From Puia dinghuensis (lineage in GTDB: Bacteria > Bacteroidota > Bacteroidia > Chitinophagales > Chitinophagaceae), in NCBI RefSeq assembly GCF_014642875.1, contig NZ_BMJC01000001.1, positions 415,335 to 479,334 of the forward strand: 64,000 bases of DNA, in the 5' to 3' direction. The notes beneath the pieces are model-generated. The model worked only from the letters and a program-made list of their open reading frames with translations. It made no database searches and was not told the DNA's origin. A program made the translations under genes and the position numbers. This document shows, piece after piece, positions 51,012-59,973 of this stretch. Numbering within the stretch: position 1 is the stretch's first letter; every line of letters starts with the position of its first letter.

Positions 51012-52142
51012 ATGAAACTACTTATCTCCTTCACCCGTACCCTGGTAGGTGTCCTGTTCATCTTTTCCGGCCTGGTAAAAGCCAATGACCCGCTGGGTCT
51101 GAGCTATAAGATGCAGGAATTTTTCGAGGTGTGGAATTTTCACTGGCTCGATCATTTCACCCTGGCATTCTCCATCATTATGATCGTATTCGAGATCGTG
51201 GCCGGGGTGGCCATCCTGCTGGGCTGGCAGATGAGGCTGTTTAGCTGGTTGCTGCTGCTGCTGATCATCTTCTTTAGTTTCCTCACCGGTTATGCCTTCC
51301 TGTCGGGGAAGGTGCGGGAGTGCGGCTGCTTTGGAGATTGTATCCCGCTTACGGCCGGAGAATCTTTTACAAAAGACCTCGCGCTGCTGGTGCTGATCGT
51401 TTTTTTATTCGCCGTGAGGGACAGGATCAAACCCGTGGTGGCGCCGGCGGTGAGTGCGGCGGTGTTGCTGCTGGCCACGGTGATGACCATCGCTTTTCAA
51501 TGGTATGTATTGATACATCTGCCCGTCAGGGATTGTCTGCCCTACCGGGTGCATAATAATATTTTAGAGAAGATGAAACCGCCGCCCGGCGCCGTTCCGG
51601 ACAGCACGGTGATCACGATGGTATATGAGAAGAACGGGAAGAAGATAGAGTTTGGAGCAAGTCAGTTCCCTGCGGATTTCGATGACTCGTATCATTTCGT
51701 GAACCGTTATGATAAATTGATCCGGAAAGGCAATGCCGAGCCGGCTATCAAAGATTTCAATCTCATTACGGGTTCGGGAACGGATACGACCCAGGCCGTA
51801 CTGGAGACGAAGGGGTATAAACTTTTTGTCTTTGTAAAGGATATGGATGGAGCGCATTTCGACGATGTCAATTTCCCGGTGGTTTTTACCTTTGCCGCCT
51901 CGAAAAAAATGCCCGTATTCTTTATCACCGGGGATTATGACAATCTTGTCTCATGGCTACGGCAACGCACCGTTGATAATGACAATTTTACGGTGTTGAA
52001 ATGCGATGCCACGGCGATCAAAACCGCGGCAAGGGCCAATCCGACCCTGTATCTGCTGAAGGGGGCGACGATCCTGAACAAATGGAGCTATGCCGATCTC
52101 GAGAAGGTGATCCCCGCGGTGAATGAATTGCCAGGCCAATGA
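51012..52142 (+). CDS. DoxX/MauE-like membrane protein with thioredoxin-like C-terminal region (BT_3928 type)
   Basis: A 376-residue protein. The first 165 residues form four membrane spans of the DoxX/MauE type (LVGVLFIFSGLVKANDPLGLSYK at the start) with a Cys cluster, ECGCFGDC, after the third span. Residues about 190-376 look like an extracytoplasmic thioredoxin-fold domain lacking the CxxC motif (MPVFFITGDYDNLVSWLRQ, ANPTLYLLKGATILNKWSY). The family is widespread in Bacteroidota and may handle thiol redox or electron transfer. It is coupled to the permease gene by a 4-base overlap (ATGA at 52139-52142). Confidence 0.82.
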   Translation: MKLLISFTRTLVGVLFIFSGLVKANDPLGLSYKMQEFFEVWNFHWLDHFTLAFSIIMIVFEIVAGVAILLGWQMRLFSWLLLLLIIFFSFLTGYAFLSGKVRECGCFGDCIPLTAGESFTKDLALLVLIVFLFAVRDRIKPVVAPAVSAAVLLLATVMTIAFQWYVLIHLPVRDCLPYRVHNNILEKMKPPPGAVPDSTVITMVYEKNGKKIEFGASQFPADFDDSYHFVNRYDKLIRKGNAEPAIKDFNLITGSGTDTTQAVLETKGYKLFVFVKDMDGAHFDDVNFPVVFTFAASKKMPVFFITGDYDNLVSWLRQRTVDNDNFTVLKCDATAIKTAARANPTLYLLKGATILNKWSYADLEKVIPAVNELPGQ

Positions 52143-53182
52143 TACGCTACTTCATACGGAGATCGATTTACGGCCTGCTGGTGCTGCTGGGGGTGGTGGT
52201 GACCGTCTTCTTCCTCTTCCAGGGATTCGGGGACCCTTCCCGGCTGGTAATGGGGCAGCGCGCGGACGCCGCTACGCAGGAGAATATCCGTAAGGAGCTG
52301 TATCTCGACCAGCCGCGGTGGAAGCAATTCCTCTTCTATCTCGACGATATTTCCCCGGTGGGTATTCATTCGCGGTCGGAGATCAAACAGAAAGGATTAA
52401 AAGGCCTGTTCATCGGCGGCAACACGGTGGTGGGATTGAAATGGCCCTATTTGCGCCGGAGCTATCAGTCCAAGCGGGAGGTGGGAACCATCCTGATGGA
52501 AGCCCTGCCGGGGACGCTGTTGCTGGCGCTGGCGGCAATGATCCTGGCGACAGTGCTGGGCATCGGCCTTGGGGTGCTCGCGGCGATAAAAAAGGACACG
52601 TGGCTGGACACTTCTTCCATTTTTGTAAGCGTCCTGGGGATCTCGGCGCCTTCTTTTTTTATGGGCATCGTCATCGCTTACCTGTTTGGTTTTGTCTTTA
52701 GCGATTGGACCGGACTGCATATGACCGGCAGCTTATTCGATACCGACCCCTTTGCGGGCCGGCAACTGCAATTACGCAACCTGGTGTTACCCGCGCTGAC
52801 GCTGGGTATCCGGCCGATGGCCATCATCGCCCAGCTGACGAGGGGTTCGTTGCTGGATGTGCTGGACCAGGACTATATCCGCACCGCCTATGCGAAAGGG
52901 TTGACGGCCCGGGTAGTGGTGTGGAAGCATGGGCTGCGAAATGCGCTCAACCCGGTGATCACGGCGATAACGGGCTGGTTTGCCGAACTGCTGGCCGGCG
53001 CTTTTTTTGTCGAGACGATCTTTGGGTGGAAGGGCATCGGGAAGGTGACGGTCGACGCCCTGGAAAAGCTCGACTTCCCGGTGGTGATGGGGTCGGTGCT
53101 GGTGACTTCCTGCTTTTTTATCCTCATCGGTATTCTGTCCGATCTGCTATACGGACTGATCGACCCCAGAGTTCGGTTGTGA
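52139..53182 (+). CDS. OppB/DppB-type ABC transporter permease
   Basis: A 347-residue inner-membrane permease of the peptide/nickel ABC family. It starts MIRYFIRRSIYGLLVLLGVVV, the usual OppB amphipathic start and first span. The BPD_transp_1 core is at about 115-345 with the EAA loop in AKGLTARVVVWKHGLRNALNPVITAI and the ending ILSDLLYGLIDPRVRL. An insert at about 70-110 (IKQKGLKGLFIGGN, LRRSYQSKREVG) is typical of Bacteroidota versions. No partner permease, ATPase or binding protein is encoded nearby, so the rest must be elsewhere. Confidence 0.92.
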   Translation: MIRYFIRRSIYGLLVLLGVVVTVFFLFQGFGDPSRLVMGQRADAATQENIRKELYLDQPRWKQFLFYLDDISPVGIHSRSEIKQKGLKGLFIGGNTVVGLKWPYLRRSYQSKREVGTILMEALPGTLLLALAAMILATVLGIGLGVLAAIKKDTWLDTSSIFVSVLGISAPSFFMGIVIAYLFGFVFSDWTGLHMTGSLFDTDPFAGRQLQLRNLVLPALTLGIRPMAIIAQLTRGSLLDVLDQDYIRTAYAKGLTARVVVWKHGLRNALNPVITAITGWFAELLAGAFFVETIFGWKGIGKVTVDALEKLDFPVVMGSVLVTSCFFILIGILSDLLYGLIDPRVRL

Positions 53183-53193
53183 CGTGCGGTTGA

Positions 53194-53475
53194 CTACTTG
53201 ATGATCACTTCCTTTATGACATTCTCCCCGAGCGCTTCGTTGACGCGCTGGATGATCTTGTCTTTCTGATAGAGTAATTCCTGCCGGAGGGGGGCAACGG
53301 AGGTATTGACATAGAGGGTATGACCATGGATCTGGATCTTGTCGGTGTAGCGCGCAACGGTCTTGCCCATGATCTGCTCCCAGACCTCTTCTATCTGGAG
53401 GGCCTGGATGGAACCTTTCAACTGACTTTTATTGAGAAAATTCCGTAATGCGTCCCCTAACGAATATTCACCCAT
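53194..53475 (-). CDS. DUF721 (DciA-like) protein
   Basis: A 93-residue protein with the DUF721 pattern: LGDALRNFLNKSQLKGSIQALQIEEVWEQIMG (in parts), then KIQIHGHTLYVNTSVAPLRQELLYQKDKIIQRVNEALGE. DciA proteins help load the replicative helicase in bacteria without DnaC or DnaI; the short Bacteroidota form has only the KH-like domain. Position next to recF, a frequent neighbour, supports a replication-linked role. Its start overlaps the previous leftward gene by 19 bases. Confidence 0.85.
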   Translation of the reverse strand: MGEYSLGDALRNFLNKSQLKGSIQALQIEEVWEQIMGKTVARYTDKIQIHGHTLYVNTSVAPLRQELLYQKDKIIQRVNEALGENVIKEVIIK

Positions 53476-53906
53476 AGGCGCAAATTAGGAAAAGCTTTTA
53501 GAGTAGCCAGCATAATCAATGCGCCGGTTATGCACATGAGGATAAGCAACAGCACGGGTTGTCGCCGGCGAGCGCTCGTTGTGTGGTGGGGCTTTACCGG
53601 CTGCAGTCCCGCGAGTATTTCTTTACAGGATTGATATTGAGGGAGGACGCCGGCGATGAGGTCGTAGCCGGTTTCGCTGAACATCCATTTCCGGGGGGCG
53701 AAGAACAAGGGTTGATCTGCCTCCTGTCCTTCTTCGAGCAATTGGGATTTTTTCAGGATCTCTGCTGCATACAGCCGCAGCCCTTCCTTATTGGCCTTTA
53801 TAAGCCCAAATTCGCCAGTACTGTCTACCGTATAGGAAAAAAAGGCGGCGTCGGGGTCATTTGTCTCCTCCAGATAACGGATCGAAGATTCCAGCTCGGA
53901 TGGCAT
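53457..53906 (-). CDS. Small protein with C-terminal membrane anchor, function unknown
   Basis: A 149-residue protein with a mixed N-terminal domain (PDAAFFSYTVDSTGEFGLIKANKEGLRLYAAEILKKSQ, read in parts) and a single C-terminal hydrophobic span (VLLLILMCITGALIMLATL). The N-terminal part would lie in the cytoplasm as a tail-anchored protein. I do not recognise a family. It sits between recF and the DUF721 gene, overlapping the latter by 19 bases, so the three are likely one operon. The ATG at 53906 is used; an upstream TTG at 53915 is possible. Confidence 0.65.
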   Translation of the reverse strand: MPSELESSIRYLEETNDPDAAFFSYTVDSTGEFGLIKANKEGLRLYAAEILKKSQLLEEGQEADQPLFFAPRKWMFSETGYDLIAGVLPQYQSCKEILAGLQPVKPHHTTSARRRQPVLLLILMCITGALIMLATLKAFPNLRLWVNIR

Positions 53907-54006
53907 AGCAATCAATTTTCAAGCAATTTTCAAGAATGTGCAAATCAGATCAGGCGTTAAATATACAAATTTTTAATCGTTTATCTGCAAGCTGCGGTAA
54001 AAAAAA

Positions 54007-55134
54007 TTAAGTGAAATCCCTTGTGGATGCGTCTGTGGTTGCAGTGTCCGCGGGAAGGCTGATAAGCTGGTAGCCGACGCCCAATTCTTCCATCTCCTGG
54101 CGGATGCGTTCGGGGTGGGTATCGGTGATAAATAGTTGACCATCATCCTGGCGGCAGACCCTCTCGAGCAGGTTGCGCATCCTTTGGCGGTCGAGTTTTT
54201 CGAAGACATCGTCCAGCAGCAGGAGAGGAGCCCAGCCCTTTGCCTTTTTGAGCGTCTCATATTCAGCCAGTTTGAGCGCGAAGAGCAGGCTTTTGCGTTG
54301 GCCCTGGGAGGCTCTTGCGCGGAAGGGTTCGTCCGCATAGCGGATATCGATGTCATCCTTATGGATGCCGCTGCCGGTGCGCTGCAGATAGAGGTCTTTC
54401 TCCAATCCCTGCCGGAGCAGCTGCCGCAGCGGGGTATGCAGTAGCTGGCTTTCGTAGCCGAGGGAGAGGGGTTCTTCCGCGCCGGCGATGCCGGTATAAT
54501 AACTACCGGCAAGGGGAAGCAGCTGTTGGAGGAAATCGCGGCGAAGCTGGAAAACCGTTGTTCCGGCGGCAACGAGCTGCTCGTCATAGACTTCCAGCAG
54601 GTGTTTGTCCGTCAACCGTGTTTCGGCGACAGATTTCAGGAAACTGTTGCGTTGTTGAAGGACTCTATTGTAATCGATGAGGTTTTGCAGGTAATCGGGA
54701 TTCAGCTGGGAGAGCAGGGCATCGAGAAAACGACGCCGTTCTTCGCTTCCGCCGGTGATGATCTGGATGTCATCCGGAGCGATGATGACGCAGGGGAAGC
54801 GGCCGATGTGGCGGGATAACTTCTCATAGGGCTGACCGTCGGTGAGGAATTCCTTTTTACCGTTCTCCCGCAGGATGCAAACGACGGTTGTGTTCTGACC
54901 GGCATTATCGATGTGTCCTTCGATGCGAAAACCGGGTGCTCCGCGAAGAACGTTGGCCTGGTCGCCGCGAGCGAAATAACTCTTGGTGAAACATAGATAA
55001 TACAGTGCGTCCAGCAGGTTGGTCTTACCAACGCCGTTGTTGCCGCAGATGCCAATGATCCTTTTGTCGAAGCGGAATGTGGCCTGCTCATAATTCTTGA
55101 AGCCGACGAGTGATATTTGTTTTATCCTCAGCAA
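54007..55134 (-). CDS. recF: DNA replication and repair protein RecF
   Basis: A 375-residue SMC-like ATPase that helps load RecA on gapped DNA. Walker A is GICGNNGVGKTNLLDAL, the ABC signature is RASQGQRKSLLFALKLAE, and Walker B is PLLLLDDVFEKLD. The family consensus begins LRIKQISLVGFKNYEQ, and the only start codon in the right place is TTG at 55134; the open frame reaches 55185 (another TTG) but adds non-homologous residues. It is divergent from the M28 peptidase gene with 58 bases between start codons. DUF721 and the small anchored protein follow. Confidence 0.95.
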   Translation of the reverse strand: MLRIKQISLVGFKNYEQATFRFDKRIIGICGNNGVGKTNLLDALYYLCFTKSYFARGDQANVLRGAPGFRIEGHIDNAGQNTTVVCILRENGKKEFLTDGQPYEKLSRHIGRFPCVIIAPDDIQIITGGSEERRRFLDALLSQLNPDYLQNLIDYNRVLQQRNSFLKSVAETRLTDKHLLEVYDEQLVAAGTTVFQLRRDFLQQLLPLAGSYYTGIAGAEEPLSLGYESQLLHTPLRQLLRQGLEKDLYLQRTGSGIHKDDIDIRYADEPFRARASQGQRKSLLFALKLAEYETLKKAKGWAPLLLLDDVFEKLDRQRMRNLLERVCRQDDGQLFITDTHPERIRQEMEELGVGYQLISLPADTATTDASTRDFT

Positions 55135-55192
55135 TACAAATGAAATTCGGGTGTAAAATATTACCTTTCCAGCAAAACTAAACAAGCCTGCT

Positions 55193-56749
55193 ATGAATAA
55201 ACTTTTCGCACTGCTTTTGACGACCGGGCTTTCGGCGCCGGTGATGCTCTACGCACAACAGGAAGCGATCGACACGGCAATGGTTAACCGCATCCGTGAG
55301 GAAGGCCTCAACCACAGCCAGATCCCGGTGATCGCCCATCACCTTACCGATGAGGCCGGCCCCCGGCTTACCAACAGTCCCGGTTTTCACCGTGCGGCTA
55401 CCTATGTCGTACAGGCCCTGCAGGGGTGGGGACTCAGTGGCGCGCAGGCAGAACCCTGGGGAGAATTCGGTTACGGCTGGTCGGCGGAGAAGACCTCGCT
55501 TTCGATGCGGACGCCTTATTATAGCCCACTGATCGCCTATGCCACACCCTGGAGCGGCAGCACCCATGGACCGGTGTCCGCTTCCGTATACCTGGTAGAG
55601 AAGATGGATTCCGCCTGGATCACAAGCCATCTTGCTGAGATGAAAGGAAAGATACTCGTGATACAGCCACAGGATACCACGCTGCCGGCCAATTTCAAGC
55701 CGGACGCCACACGGTATACCGACAGCGCATTGGCGGCCATCGGGGACACCTATATGTTCACCAAGGAGATGCTGAAAATGTATTTGCCCTACATCCTCAA
55801 AAATATGATGCTCGGGAAGATGCTGTCTGCCAGCGGTGCGGTGGCTATCCTGCATGCGTCCGCGCACCGGGATGGAACGGTGCTTGCGCAGACCATGAGT
55901 GGCTGGCGGGTAAAGGATCAACCTGCGGCACCCGATCTGCAGGTCGCCAGGGAAGACCTGCTGCGGCTGATGCGGCTGGTGCATGGCGGCGTCCCTGTCA
56001 CGCTCGAACTGCAGAGCGATACGAAGCTGTATGGCCAGCATCTGCAGGGAAGTAATGTCGTGGGCGAGATCCCCGGCACTGATCCAACATTAAAGTCGGA
56101 AGTGGTGATGCTGGGCGGCCATCTGGATTCCTGGACGGCCGGCACGGGCGCAACGGATAATGGCGCGGGGTGTATCGTCGCACTTGAGGCGATGCGCATC
56201 CTGAAGACCCTTGGGATACAGCCAAAGCGGACGATCAGGATCGCCCTGTGGGATGGGGAAGAGGAAGGGCTGTATGGCTCGTTCCATTATATCAGGAATC
56301 ATTTTGGCGATCCGGCAGATATGAAGCTGAAACCCGAACAATCCAGGATATCCGCCTATTACAATCTCGACAATGGTTCGGGTAAGATACGGGGGATCTT
56401 CGCGCAGGGCAATGAACAGGCAGCGGCTATCTTCAAGCAATGGTTCGTGCCCTTTCACGACCTTGGCGCCGCCACGGTGACCCTGCGCAATACGGGATCG
56501 ACCGATCACCTGAGTTTTGACGCCATTGGCATCCCGGGTTTCCAATTCATCCAGGACCAACTGGATTATGAGACGAGGACCCACCATACCAACGAGGATA
56601 ATTATGACCACCTGCAAATGGACGACCTCCGGCAGGCCGCCACTATCCTGGCCAGTTTTGTGTATTTCACGGCCATGCGGCCGCAAATGATGCCCCGGAA
56701 GCCCCTGCCCAAGCCCGAAAAGTTCATTTTTGACGACATTTTCCCATAA
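55193..56749 (+). CDS. Secreted M28-family zinc aminopeptidase/carboxypeptidase
   Basis: A 518-residue secreted peptidase with signal peptide MNKLFALLLTTGLSAP. A PA-like insert (about 115-240) precedes the catalytic domain. Zinc ligands and catalytic acids are in MLGGHLDSW and TGATDNGAG (His/Asp), in LWDGEEEGLYGS (Glu pair), and in NLDNGSG with a final His in TRTHHTNEDNYDH. The pattern matches M28 enzymes related to plasma glutamate carboxypeptidase. Expected to degrade peptides in the periplasm or outside the cell. Ends 56 bases before the pdhA start. Confidence 0.93.
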   Translation: MNKLFALLLTTGLSAPVMLYAQQEAIDTAMVNRIREEGLNHSQIPVIAHHLTDEAGPRLTNSPGFHRAATYVVQALQGWGLSGAQAEPWGEFGYGWSAEKTSLSMRTPYYSPLIAYATPWSGSTHGPVSASVYLVEKMDSAWITSHLAEMKGKILVIQPQDTTLPANFKPDATRYTDSALAAIGDTYMFTKEMLKMYLPYILKNMMLGKMLSASGAVAILHASAHRDGTVLAQTMSGWRVKDQPAAPDLQVAREDLLRLMRLVHGGVPVTLELQSDTKLYGQHLQGSNVVGEIPGTDPTLKSEVVMLGGHLDSWTAGTGATDNGAGCIVALEAMRILKTLGIQPKRTIRIALWDGEEEGLYGSFHYIRNHFGDPADMKLKPEQSRISAYYNLDNGSGKIRGIFAQGNEQAAAIFKQWFVPFHDLGAATVTLRNTGSTDHLSFDAIGIPGFQFIQDQLDYETRTHHTNEDNYDHLQMDDLRQAATILASFVYFTAMRPQMMPRKPLPKPEKFIFDDIFP

Positions 56750-56767
56750 AGGATTGAGGGGAAGGCG

Positions 56768-56775
56768 TATATTTG
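56768..56775 (+). promoter_or_regulatory. -7 promoter box for pdhA
   Basis: TATATTTG matches TAnnTTTG, 30 bases before the GTG start at 56805. No TTTG is found 19-21 bases upstream. The box lies after the stop codon of the peptidase gene. Confidence 0.45.
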
Positions 56776-56804
56776 CGCCTCGGAATCCAAAATATATCAA
56801 AAAA

Positions 56805-57800
56805 GTGGCTACCAAATTCTCAAAAGAGACCTACCTGTACTGGTATGAATTAATGCAGCTGATCCGTCAATTCGAGCTGATGGCGGAAGAAAAATACAAA
56901 ATGGAGGGTAAGATCCGCGGTTTTTTCCATGCCTATATAGGGCAGGAGGCTATCGCGGCCGGATGTATGACAGCAACCAAGCCGGATGATCCCTTTATCA
57001 CCGCCTACCGGGACCATGGCCTGGCCCTGTCCAAAGGCGTGAGCGCCAATGCCTGTATGGCCGAGCTGTATGGCAAGGCGACGGGTGCGGCGAAAGGCAA
57101 GGGGGGAAGCATGCACTTCTTTGGGGTGGATGTCAAATTCTTTGGCGGTCATGGCATTGTAGGCGCGCAGATCGGTACTGGCGCCGGATTGGCCTTTGCA
57201 GAAAAGTACAAGGGTACGGATAATGCGGTGCTGACTTTCTTTGGAGATGGCGCTGCCCGGCAGGGGATGCTTCATGAGACCTTCAACCTGGCGATGTTGT
57301 GGAAACTGCCCGTGGTATTTATTTGCGAGAACAACAACTACGCCATGGGTACCAGCGTCGAACGTACCTCGAATGTCGTCGACATTTATAAATTGGCGGA
57401 TGCTTATGAGATGCCGGCGGACTCCATCGATGGGATGAGCCCCGAGGCCGTTCATGAAGCGGTAGCCCGGGCCGTAAAGCGCGCCCGTCAGGGGGATGGC
57501 CCCACCTTGCTGGAGATAAAGACCTACCGGTATAAGGGCCACTCCATCTCCGACCCCCAGAAATACCGCACCAAGGAAGAAGTGGATGAATACAAGCAAC
57601 GCGACCCGATCCAAACGGTATTGCAGACCATCCTCACCAAGAAATACGCGACCCAGGAAGAGATAGATGTGATCAACAAAAGGGTGAACGATACCGTGGC
57701 CGAATCGGTTAAGTTCGCCGAATCTTCTCCCTGGCCCGATGATTCGGAGGTGTTGAAGGACGTCTATATCGATGCCAACTATCCCTTCATCGTCGACTAA
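56805..57800 (+). CDS. pdhA: Pyruvate dehydrogenase E1 component, alpha subunit
   Basis: A 331-residue thiamine-diphosphate enzyme subunit that decarboxylates pyruvate in the PDH complex. Visible: RQFELMAEEKYKMEGKIRGFFHAYIGQEA (in parts), ITAYRDHG, KGGSMHFF, and the ThDP motif GDGAARQGMLHE ending FICENNNYAMGTS, then the phosphorylation-loop-like YRYKGHSISDPQKYRTKEE. The GTG at 56805 is chosen because the family starts there; the longer frame to the ATG at 56730 would begin inside the peptidase gene and cross the promoter box. E1 beta and E2 genes are not in the window, as often in Bacteroidota. Confidence 0.94.
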   Translation: MATKFSKETYLYWYELMQLIRQFELMAEEKYKMEGKIRGFFHAYIGQEAIAAGCMTATKPDDPFITAYRDHGLALSKGVSANACMAELYGKATGAAKGKGGSMHFFGVDVKFFGGHGIVGAQIGTGAGLAFAEKYKGTDNAVLTFFGDGAARQGMLHETFNLAMLWKLPVVFICENNNYAMGTSVERTSNVVDIYKLADAYEMPADSIDGMSPEAVHEAVARAVKRARQGDGPTLLEIKTYRYKGHSISDPQKYRTKEEVDEYKQRDPIQTVLQTILTKKYATQEEIDVINKRVNDTVAESVKFAESSPWPDDSEVLKDVYIDANYPFIVD

Positions 57801-57841
57801 TTATTTTTTTAATAGTAAAATCGCATCAAGTAAAGTAAGAT

Positions 57842-58522
57842 ATGTCAGAGATCAAACACCCTGCTCATTTAGAGGAAGAGAAGAATCCGGTTGCCGAACT
57901 TCAGCATGCCTGGGATAAATATGGCAAAATAGCTTCCTATGTCCTGTTGGCGGTCGTCGTCATCGTAGGAGGATATTTCGCCTATCGCAACCTGATCCTC
58001 GAGCCCAAGGAAAAGCAGGCAACCGAGGCTATGTTCAGGGCGGAAGAATATTACCGGGAAGATTCGACCCGGCTGGCCCTCAATGGAGATGCCATCAACG
58101 CCGGATTCCTGAAGGTTATTTCCCGGTATGGCGGGACAAAGGCGGCCAACCTGGCGGCCTTCTATGCCGGCAGCTGTTATATGAAACTGGGCGACTTCAA
58201 CAACGCCGTAAAATACCTGAAGGATTTCTCCACACCGGTGAAGCAGGTGCAGGAAAGGGCTTATGGCCTTCTCGGGGATGCTTATTCGGAACAAGGTAAG
58301 AAGGAAGAAGCGGCCGACCAGTATAAGAAGGCGGGTACTTATTTTGAAAAGGATGAACTTTTATCGCCGGAATACCTCTTCCGCAGCGGATACCTGTACG
58401 AGAGCATGGGAAAAACCCAGGATGCGATCGCGATGTACAAGCTCATCAAAGACAAATATCCCAATACTCCGCGGGGGGCCGAGATCGACAAGTACCTGGC
58501 AAGGCTGGGCGTGATTCAATAA
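57842..58522 (+). CDS. Membrane-anchored TPR protein (YfgM-like)
   Basis: A 226-residue protein with a short cytoplasmic start, one membrane span (about 30-52: ASYVLLAVVVIVGGYFAY) and a periplasmic TPR domain: AAFYAGSCYMKLGDFNNAVKYLKDF, AYGLLGDAYSEQGKKEEAADQYKKA, PEYLFRSGYLYESMGKTQDAIAMYKLIKDKYP (in parts). The layout resembles YfgM/ancillary SecYEG-translocon TPR proteins. It lies 8 bases before ribH, an adjacency I know from other Bacteroidota, so the two are cotranscribed although no functional link is evident. Confidence 0.85.
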   Translation: MSEIKHPAHLEEEKNPVAELQHAWDKYGKIASYVLLAVVVIVGGYFAYRNLILEPKEKQATEAMFRAEEYYREDSTRLALNGDAINAGFLKVISRYGGTKAANLAAFYAGSCYMKLGDFNNAVKYLKDFSTPVKQVQERAYGLLGDAYSEQGKKEEAADQYKKAGTYFEKDELLSPEYLFRSGYLYESMGKTQDAIAMYKLIKDKYPNTPRGAEIDKYLARLGVIQ

Positions 58523-58530
58523 AATTTTAT

Positions 58531-59028
58531 ATGGCTGAAGTCAGTAACAGCAATTTATTATCCACCGACACAGGCATCCCAGGCATCGAGGGTGCCTGTG
58601 TTGTTATTGTGCGCACGGAATGGAATGCGACTACCGTGGGCGCGCTGGAAGCAGGATGCAAAGCGGTCTTGGAAAAGGCCGGCGTCAATTACCGGGTGAT
58701 CACTGTCCCCGGCGCCTTTGAGATCCCTTATGGCATCCGGGCTTACTGGGACATCCACAAATACCGGGACGACCGGCCCCAGGCCTTTATCGCCCTTGGT
58801 TGTGTATTACGGGGAGATACGCCCCATTTTGAATATGTATGCCGGGCGGTGACCGACGGGGTGCTGCAGCTGAACCTCACCTTACCTATACCTACTATCT
58901 TTGGGGTGCTGACGGTCGATAATCAACAACAGGCCGATGAACGCATCGGTGGCAAACACGGCCATAAGGGAGAGGAAGCCGCTATAACGGCGTTGAAGAT
59001 GATCGCCGTCAAAAAGACGTTTCAGTGA
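58531..59028 (+). CDS. ribH: 6,7-dimethyl-8-ribityllumazine synthase
   Basis: A 165-residue lumazine synthase, the penultimate riboflavin enzyme, forming icosahedral or pentameric shells. Motifs: VVIVRTEWNATTVGALEAGC, VPGAFEIPYGIRAY, FIALGCVLRGDTPHFEYVCRAVTDGVLQL and PTIFGVLTVDNQQQADERIGG, with the active-site His in TPHFEYV. The VPGAFEIP and GDTPHFEYV blocks are diagnostic. Other riboflavin genes are absent from the window. The stop overlaps the next gene start by 4 bases (GTGA). Confidence 0.95.
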   Translation: MAEVSNSNLLSTDTGIPGIEGACVVIVRTEWNATTVGALEAGCKAVLEKAGVNYRVITVPGAFEIPYGIRAYWDIHKYRDDRPQAFIALGCVLRGDTPHFEYVCRAVTDGVLQLNLTLPIPTIFGVLTVDNQQQADERIGGKHGHKGEEAAITALKMIAVKKTFQ

Positions 59029-59741
59029 CGGTACAATTGTTCATACCATGTTTTGTAGACCAGCTTTATCCGCAGACCGCCTTTAATATGGTGAAAGTGC
59101 TGGAAAAGGCCGGGGTGGAAGTGGCCTACAATACCGAACAAACCTGTTGCGGCCAGCCCGCTTTCAATGCCGGTTTCCGCGACGAGGCGAGGGAGGTGTG
59201 TACGAAATTCCTGCGGGATTTCGATGGCAGCGACTATGTCGTGGCGCCAAGCGCGAGCTGTGTCGGTTTTGTACGGAACTATTACTCCACCTTGTTCAAC
59301 AATTCTTCGCTGCACAATGAGGTGCGCGGCCTTCAAAAACGGATCTACGAATTCTCTTCCTTTCTTGTAAATGTGCTTGGAGTAGAAGATGTCGGCGCCA
59401 CCCTGCATGGGAAGGCCACCTATCACGACAGTTGTGCAGCATTGCGGGAATGCCGGATAAAAGAAGAGCCCAGGAAGCTTTTGTCGAGGGTGAAGGGGCT
59501 GGAATTGCTGGAGATGAATGATGTGGAGACCTGTTGCGGCTTTGGCGGCAGCTTTGCCGTGAAGTTCGAATCCATTTCCATCGCCATGGCCGATCAGAAA
59601 GTAAACAATGCGCTGCAGACGGGCGCCGACTATATCATCTCCACCGATATGTCCTGTCTGATGCACCTGGAAGGGTATATCCGGCATAAGGGACACCCTA
59701 TCCGCACGATGCATATTGCAGATGTATTAGCCAATTGTTAG
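59025..59741 (+). CDS. LutA/YkgE-type Fe-S (CCG-domain) oxidoreductase
   Basis: A 238-residue protein with two CCG domains: NTEQTCCGQPAFNAG with SASCVGFV, and HDSCAALRECR with VETCCGFGGSFAVK. In LutABC this subunit takes part in L-lactate oxidation. Here lutB and lutC are not adjacent, so either they lie elsewhere or the partner differs. The start is GTG at 59025, overlapping the ribH stop by 4 bases; the following MTVQLFIPCFVDQLYPQ matches the family start. Coupling to ribH could help supply a flavoprotein partner, but that is speculation. Confidence 0.87.
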   Translation: MTVQLFIPCFVDQLYPQTAFNMVKVLEKAGVEVAYNTEQTCCGQPAFNAGFRDEAREVCTKFLRDFDGSDYVVAPSASCVGFVRNYYSTLFNNSSLHNEVRGLQKRIYEFSSFLVNVLGVEDVGATLHGKATYHDSCAALRECRIKEEPRKLLSRVKGLELLEMNDVETCCGFGGSFAVKFESISIAMADQKVNNALQTGADYIISTDMSCLMHLEGYIRHKGHPIRTMHIADVLANC

Positions 59742-59780
59742 GCAGATCAACAACCATCCGGGTGATGTTGGGGTAGGGGC

Positions 59781-59825
59781 AAAAAAATAAGACCACCCAT
59801 ATTACCTCAGTAATCGGATGGTCTT
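59781..59825 (-). terminator. Orphan leftward intrinsic terminator
   Basis: AAGACCA (59789-59795) pairs with TGGTCTT (59819-59825); inside, ATTAC (59801-59805) pairs with GTAAT (59810-59814) around CTCA. Leftward the stem is followed by A and seven T (59788-59781). No leftward gene is found between here and 62700. Confidence 0.7.
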
Positions 59826-59915
59826 GACCCTTAAAACAACCTGTCGCAAGCGTTAAATAGGGTTAAAACCAGGCCTCAGTACTACATACGAAGCCCAATA
59901 ATTTTTAGATTTTAA
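59781..59915 (-). ncRNA. Candidate structured small RNA, leftward
   Basis: Read leftward from about 59915, the sequence forms a GGGCTTCG...TGAGGCC hairpin (about 59896-59872), a CGC-TT-GCG hairpin, an ACCCT...AGGGT pairing, and the terminator at 59781-59825. No open frame is evident. Its 5' end and promoter are not determined; no perfect TAnnTTTG box is seen on this strand. I recognise no known RNA family. The 235-base gap 59742-59976 otherwise holds only the promoter of the next gene. Confidence 0.35.
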
Positions 59916-59942
59916 AAACTGGATTTTTTTTAAAAAAAGCCA

Positions 59943-59973
59943 TTGATTATTGACAATCAATTGATTATTTTTG
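59943..59973 (+). promoter_or_regulatory. Promoter placing transcription start at the EVE-gene ATG
   Basis: TTG at 59943-59945 and TATTTTTG at 59966-59973 are 20 bases apart, a full TAnnTTTG match. The ATG at 59977 begins 4 bases after the box, implying a leaderless transcript. Confidence 0.6.
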
